Source of the DNA: Synergistaceae bacterium
Lineage (GTDB): Bacteria; Synergistota; Synergistia; Synergistales; Aminobacteriaceae
Length of the DNA: 49,039 nt
NCBI GenBank assembly: GCA_031272035.1
Contig: JAISUO010000049.1
Location: 1 to 49,039, forward strand
Direction: 5' to 3'
Of this stretch, positions 45,356-49,039 are shown in pieces. Every line of letters starts with the position of its first letter. Positions within the stretch are counted from its first letter, which is position 1. Position numbers and translations under genes: made by a program. Below the pieces are notes generated by a model, which saw only the letters and a program-made list of their open reading frames with translations, was not told the origin of the DNA and did no database searches.

Positions 45356-46969
45356 TCAACATGACTGCTGACTTGTTCTTCGCAGGACGCGCCCCGCCTT
45401 TTCTTCGCGTATCTGACAGCGTTCCACGGCCACACGACCGTTGACCAGCACCATTTCGATGCCCTCGGGATAACGGTGAGGATCGTCATAAGAGGCTTTG
45501 TCCCTGAGCGACTTCGGGTCGAAGAGAACCAGGTCCGCCCAGCAGCCTTTTTTGATAAGTCCCCTGTCGGAAAGGCCGATGCGGGACGCGGGCAAAGACG
45601 TAATCTTGCGGATGGCGTTTTCCAGCGAGAGCAAATGGGAATCCAGGGCGAACCGGCGCAGGAAGCGCGGAAAGGTTCCGTAAGCGCGGGGATGAGGCCG
45701 CCCTCCAAGTTCGGGACACATGGCCCAGGCATCCGACGCCGCCGAGGACAGCGGGTGCGTCAGGCCCCACTCCATCTCCTCCTCGTCCACCGCGAAAAGC
45801 GCTATTGTGGCGTTGCAGCGTATTTCGGCCAGCAAATCCATGAACGCCTCGTAAGGGTCTCCCGCCTCCGGCGTTTCCAGCAGGTCCCTCAGAGTTTTGC
45901 CCTGAATGTCCGGACGGGACGGGGCGGAGCAAATCACGATGTTCTCCATCCCGCAGTTTCTCACCACGTTGTTTTCCCAGGCGGGATTTTTGAACTCCCG
46001 TCGGATTTTCTCCCGTTCGGCGGGGTCGGAAAGGCGCGAAAGCGCGCGCTGGACGCCTCCCTCCAGCGCGAAAGGGGGCAGGCACATGGTGATGGTGCTG
46101 GAGCCGGCCGTATAGGGATAAATATCGCAACAGACGTCGATTTCCTCTTCCCGCGCCAGTTCCATCAGACGCAGGGTTCGGCGCAGCTTGCCCCAATTGT
46201 AGCGTCCCGTGGCCTTGTGGTGAGAGATTTCCACCCTCACGCCGTTTGTTCGTCCCAGATTCAGCGCGGCCTCCACGGACTCCGTCAGCTTTCCTCCCTC
46301 GCTGCGCAGGTGGGTGGCGTACAACGCGCCGTACTCCGCCAGCACGGAGGCCAGTTCCTCCAGTTCCGCGTCTTCGGTGAAGCTCCCGGGAGGATAAATG
46401 AGACCGCTGGAGAGGCCGAAAGCCCCGTCGTTCAGGCTCTGACGCAGCAGGGTCTTCATGGCCGTCATTTCCTCTTCCGTGGCCGGAGAGGCGTCGAACC
46501 CCTTCACAGCGATGCGGATGGTTCCCTGCCCCACCAAGCTCGCGATGTTGTGTCCAAGGCCCGTGTCCTCCAGCCTCTTCAGAAATTCCCCGAACCCGTT
46601 CCAGGCCCAGTCGCTTTCCACGGCGGAGGGGATGAAGGGCGAAAGATACTGCCGGGCCAGGTCTCGCGTGGAGTCGGACAAAGGCGCCATGGACAGCCCG
46701 CAGTTGCCCGTCAGGGAGGTGGTCACCCCCTGCAGGGTGTGGCTGTGCATGAAGGGAAGCCCCAGGGCCGCCATGTCCAGGTGGTTGTGAATATCGACGA
46801 AACCGGGACACAGGGTCAGCCCGCCTCCATCCACGGAGTCGCGGGCGTCCCCTTTTTTCAAACGCCCGATGTCCGCGATCTTTCCGTCCTGTACGGCCAC
46901 GTCGCCCCTGAAGGGCGGGTTTCCCGTTCCGTCGTACACCTGGACGTTTCTAACAGCGAAATCATACAC
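45356..46969 (-). CDS. N-acyl-D-amino-acid deacylase (D-aminoacylase family)
   Basis: Amidohydrolase-superfamily enzyme releasing D-amino acids from N-acylated forms. 537 residues. Motifs: VDIHNHLD (HxH metal pair), LTGNCGLSMAP, YATHLRSEGG and ISHHKATGRYNWG (histidine ligands), and an Asp in LSSAASDAWAM that fits the catalytic acid. The beta-sandwich caps are at both ends (AVRNVQVYDGTGNPPF; IKKGCWADLVLFDPKSL). The start is GTG 46969, after GAGAGTG. It follows the TRAP large permease by 38 bases in the same direction, so the acyl amino acid may be imported by that TRAP system. Confidence 0.9.
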   Translation of the reverse strand: MYDFAVRNVQVYDGTGNPPFRGDVAVQDGKIADIGRLKKGDARDSVDGGGLTLCPGFVDIHNHLDMAALGLPFMHSHTLQGVTTSLTGNCGLSMAPLSDSTRDLARQYLSPFIPSAVESDWAWNGFGEFLKRLEDTGLGHNIASLVGQGTIRIAVKGFDASPATEEEMTAMKTLLRQSLNDGAFGLSSGLIYPPGSFTEDAELEELASVLAEYGALYATHLRSEGGKLTESVEAALNLGRTNGVRVEISHHKATGRYNWGKLRRTLRLMELAREEEIDVCCDIYPYTAGSSTITMCLPPFALEGGVQRALSRLSDPAEREKIRREFKNPAWENNVVRNCGMENIVICSAPSRPDIQGKTLRDLLETPEAGDPYEAFMDLLAEIRCNATIALFAVDEEEMEWGLTHPLSSAASDAWAMCPELGGRPHPRAYGTFPRFLRRFALDSHLLSLENAIRKITSLPASRIGLSDRGLIKKGCWADLVLFDPKSLRDKASYDDPHRYPEGIEMVLVNGRVAVERCQIREEKAGRVLRRTSQQSC

Positions 46970-47007
46970 GTCGTTTCACTCTCTTTCACACTCTGCCCGT
47001 TTGCGAT

Positions 47008-48366
47008 CTACCAGGGGCCTACGACCATGGAGCCCAGCATGACCTCGGGAAGCCAGCAGGACAGGACGGGAAGGTAGGCGGTCAGGAGCAGCACCGGTAT
47101 GCCCACGAACAGAAGGAACTTCATCATGATCGGCACCAGCTCGCCATAACCGCAGCCGGAAAGTCGGCTTCCGATGAAGATCGACATGGCGAAGGGCGGG
47201 GTCACGACCCCCAATCCCACGTTCACGATAATCATGGCGCCCAGGTGAACCATGTTGACGCCCAGTTCCTGCATCAGGGGCATCACCAGGGGAACGCCCA
47301 GAAGCATGATGGGTATGGCCTCCATGAACATCCCCATGAAGAGGAAAAGCAGGTTCACCGCCAGCAGAATCATGTATTTGCCGTGGAACAGCCCCAGCAT
47401 AAAGCTCGTCATTTGCTGAGCGACTCCCTGCTTGGTCAGATAGCGGGCGAAAACCGTGCCGCCCAACACCAGAATGGCGATGACTCCCAGAGAAATCACC
47501 GTGTGGTAAGTCGCTTTCCACCATTTTTTAATCGTCAGCTCCCGATAGACGAAGAAACCAACGAACAGGGAATAGCCCACGGCCAGCGCGCCGGCTTCGT
47601 TGGGCGTGCAGAGCCCTCCGTAAATGCTGGTGAGAATCAGGGCGGGACATCCCAGAGCGGGAAGGGCGGACCAGGTGGCGCTCAGGAGCTCTTTGAGCCT
47701 GCCGCCGCCGGCCTCGATTTCCTGGTTCCGGCTCATTTCCGCCGCCACTTCCGCCGAGATCAACTCGGGCATCACGTAATTCGGGCAGATGAAGTAGTTC
47801 AGGATGCCGTACCCCAGGGCCAGAAGGAGGCCGGGAAACACCGTGGACAGGAACAGCGCCGCGATGGACTGCTGAGTCAGAAGGCAGTAGATCAGGGCCG
47901 GCACGCTGGGAGGAATGAGATAACCCAGAAAGCTGGAGGAGCAGAGAACGGCGGTGGTATATCTGGGGGCGTAGCCGTACTTCTTCAGACGGGGCACGAG
48001 AAGGGGAATGAGCGCGGAGATGACGGGCACGGAAGACCCCGTCAGGGCTCCCATGAAAACGGCCGCGACGACGCCCACCAGCGCCATGCCGCCTCTCACC
48101 CGCCCCACCAGCGCGTAGGAAAATCGAACGATCCGGTCAGCCAGTCCCGCGTCCGAGATGAGGCTGCCCGCGTAAACGAAAACCGCTATGCCCAGGATGG
48201 TGGAATTGTTCATGGCGTGGTACAGAGTCATCGGAATGAAAGCGAAACTGACCCCGTCCGCCAGAGAGCCGAACAGCGGCGCGCCCAGAAAAAGCCACCC
48301 CAGAGGCACGCTGCAGATAAGCCCTCCCAGAAATGTCACAAGGGCGACGATGAGTCCTGCGCTCAT
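47008..48366 (-). CDS. TRAP transporter large permease (DctM family)
   Basis: Channel subunit of a second TRAP transporter, 452 residues, about 12 hydrophobic helices. Family motifs: GALTGSSVPVISALIPLLVP, FLGYLIPPSVPALIYC, LCTPNEAGALAV, FMGMFMEAIPIMLLGVPLV and GLGVVTPPFAMSIFIGS. I use ATG 48366, whose ATGA overlaps the dctQ-like stop, with GGAAGGAGG ten bases upstream; a start ten codons earlier is not needed. Compared with 2562-3860 the sequence is clearly different, so the two systems are not duplicates. Confidence 0.92.
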   Translation of the reverse strand: MSAGLIVALVTFLGGLICSVPLGWLFLGAPLFGSLADGVSFAFIPMTLYHAMNNSTILGIAVFVYAGSLISDAGLADRIVRFSYALVGRVRGGMALVGVVAAVFMGALTGSSVPVISALIPLLVPRLKKYGYAPRYTTAVLCSSSFLGYLIPPSVPALIYCLLTQQSIAALFLSTVFPGLLLALGYGILNYFICPNYVMPELISAEVAAEMSRNQEIEAGGGRLKELLSATWSALPALGCPALILTSIYGGLCTPNEAGALAVGYSLFVGFFVYRELTIKKWWKATYHTVISLGVIAILVLGGTVFARYLTKQGVAQQMTSFMLGLFHGKYMILLAVNLLFLFMGMFMEAIPIMLLGVPLVMPLMQELGVNMVHLGAMIIVNVGLGVVTPPFAMSIFIGSRLSGCGYGELVPIMMKFLLFVGIPVLLLTAYLPVLSCWLPEVMLGSMVVGPW

Positions 48367-48884
48367 TTGCCGGCGCCTCCTTCCGAAATTCCGCACAGAC
48401 TCAGAATCTGCGCGACCGTGTTATGGAACATGTGAAAGATGTTCAGGACGAACGCGACAAAAAGAGCCTCGATCATCCAGCTGGTGTTCAGCCAGGTGAC
48501 GAGAGTCGCCCATTCGGGGTATTTGATGGCACGCAGAAAATAAGCGTAGAAAACCGGAAACAGCAGGCACAAAAAAGTCAGGCACAGAAGATTGATGAGT
48601 ATTTTGACCACTTTTTTGGCTTTTTCCCCTTTGACGGCGAAAGAGGTGAAGACGTCCACGTTGATGTGGGAGTCCTGTCCGGTGGCCAGCGGGATAGCGA
48701 AAAAGGCGCAGAAAACGTAAACGAAAAGGGACACGTCCGCCAGCCAGATCACCGGAAAATGGAGCCAGTAGCGGTTCAGAATCTGCGCCATGATGGTAAA
48801 AGTGGCAAACAGCAGTCCGAATGCGGCCATCGCCGTTTCAAAAACGAAAAGACACCTGACGAATTTCAGATAAATTTTCTTCAT
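48363..48884 (-). CDS. TRAP transporter small permease (DctQ family)
   Basis: Small permease paired with the following dctM-like gene, 173 residues. Four hydrophobic segments (FETAMAAFGLLFATFTIMAQ, ADVSLFVYVFCAFFAIPLA, VKILINLLCLTFLCLLFPVF and WMIEALFVAFVLNIFHMF) and the DSHINVDVFTS loop are typical of DctQ. ATG 48884 follows AAGGAGGA; an earlier in-frame start lacks a site. No binding-protein gene precedes it within the window; the next 155 bases hold a repeat, so dctP would be farther upstream or unlinked. Confidence 0.88.
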   Translation of the reverse strand: MKKIYLKFVRCLFVFETAMAAFGLLFATFTIMAQILNRYWLHFPVIWLADVSLFVYVFCAFFAIPLATGQDSHINVDVFTSFAVKGEKAKKVVKILINLLCLTFLCLLFPVFYAYFLRAIKYPEWATLVTWLNTSWMIEALFVAFVLNIFHMFHNTVAQILSLCGISEGGAGK

Positions 48885-48902
48885 GAAATCCTCCTTGAAG
48901 AA

Positions 48903-48982
48903 TGATACCAATTTGCTTTTAACCGAGCGTTAATGAAGAAGCTAATGTTTGAATATCACTGCTTTTAGCTATTCTAACTTTA
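48903..48982 (-). repeat. 80-bp inverted repeat, copy B
   Basis: Reverse-complement partner of 43278-43357, about 90% identical. It begins with TGATACCAATTTG, the same end sequence as the unit near 43252. Beyond 48982 the two copies diverge. At 49021-49034 a TTAGTTTCTTCAT stretch resembles part of copy A, hinting at another truncated copy at the window edge. Confidence 0.82.
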
Positions 48983-49039
48983 TAAGCAGCGAACCGGTGA
49001 AGTATGAGCCGCGTGAGTCGCTTAGTTTCTTCATCAGGC

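Overview
The window looks like a chromosome fragment of an anaerobic, flagellated, amino-acid- and peptide-fermenting bacterium, most likely from the Synergistota. This is inferred from the gene mix: a Dpp-type peptide importer with M42 aminopeptidases, TRAP transporters, an M20 amidohydrolase with a YfcC-type carrier, fliS/flgN, CarD, NAD-dependent LigA, and frequent GTG/TTG starts. No rRNA, tRNA or CRISPR array was seen.

Layout. (1) 1-6100 is an AT-richer block: a RelB/DinJ antitoxin with a frameshifted YafQ toxin, a transposase scrap, a DctPQM TRAP transporter and two UxuA-like mannonate dehydratases. It looks acquired and sugar-acid directed. (2) 6349-12173 is a GC-richer seven-gene operon behind a strong sigma70-type promoter. 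It encodes a sodium:solute symporter, a LarA-like (DUF2088) protein, a MoCF-like protein and four proteins I cannot assign. This is the best candidate here for an undescribed pathway. (3) 20863-12219 (minus) is dppB-C-D-F-A followed by three M42 aminopeptidase paralogues, one of which has lost most metal ligands. (4) 27985-21105 (minus) is a signalling block: a FIST-domain sensor, two hybrid histidine kinases and an unusual regulator that lies just upstream of the dpp operon. (5) 28340-32743 (plus) holds a thioredoxin reductase with a C-terminal thioredoxin-like domain, a PfkB-type kinase with an eroded motif, fliS, flgN and an M48 protease. (6) 35676-32750 (minus) holds ligA and carD. (7) 35996-38667 (plus) is an M20 amidohydrolase with a YfcC-type carrier. 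(8) thrS (minus) sits behind a recognisable T-box riboswitch and is divergent from a DHH phosphoesterase. (9) 48884-43443 (minus) is a TRAP QM pair, a D-aminoacylase, a gamma-family PLP enzyme and an Asp/Glu racemase-family protein, bracketed by an 80-bp inverted repeat pair that is about 90% identical.

Together the genes describe import and breakdown of peptides, N-acylated or D-amino acids, and sugar or hydroxy acids. Several conserved-looking paralogues have lost catalytic residues (an M42 peptidase, the DppF ABC signature, a receiver domain, an Hpt domain, a PfkB motif and a thioredoxin CxxC), and these are listed as separate findings.
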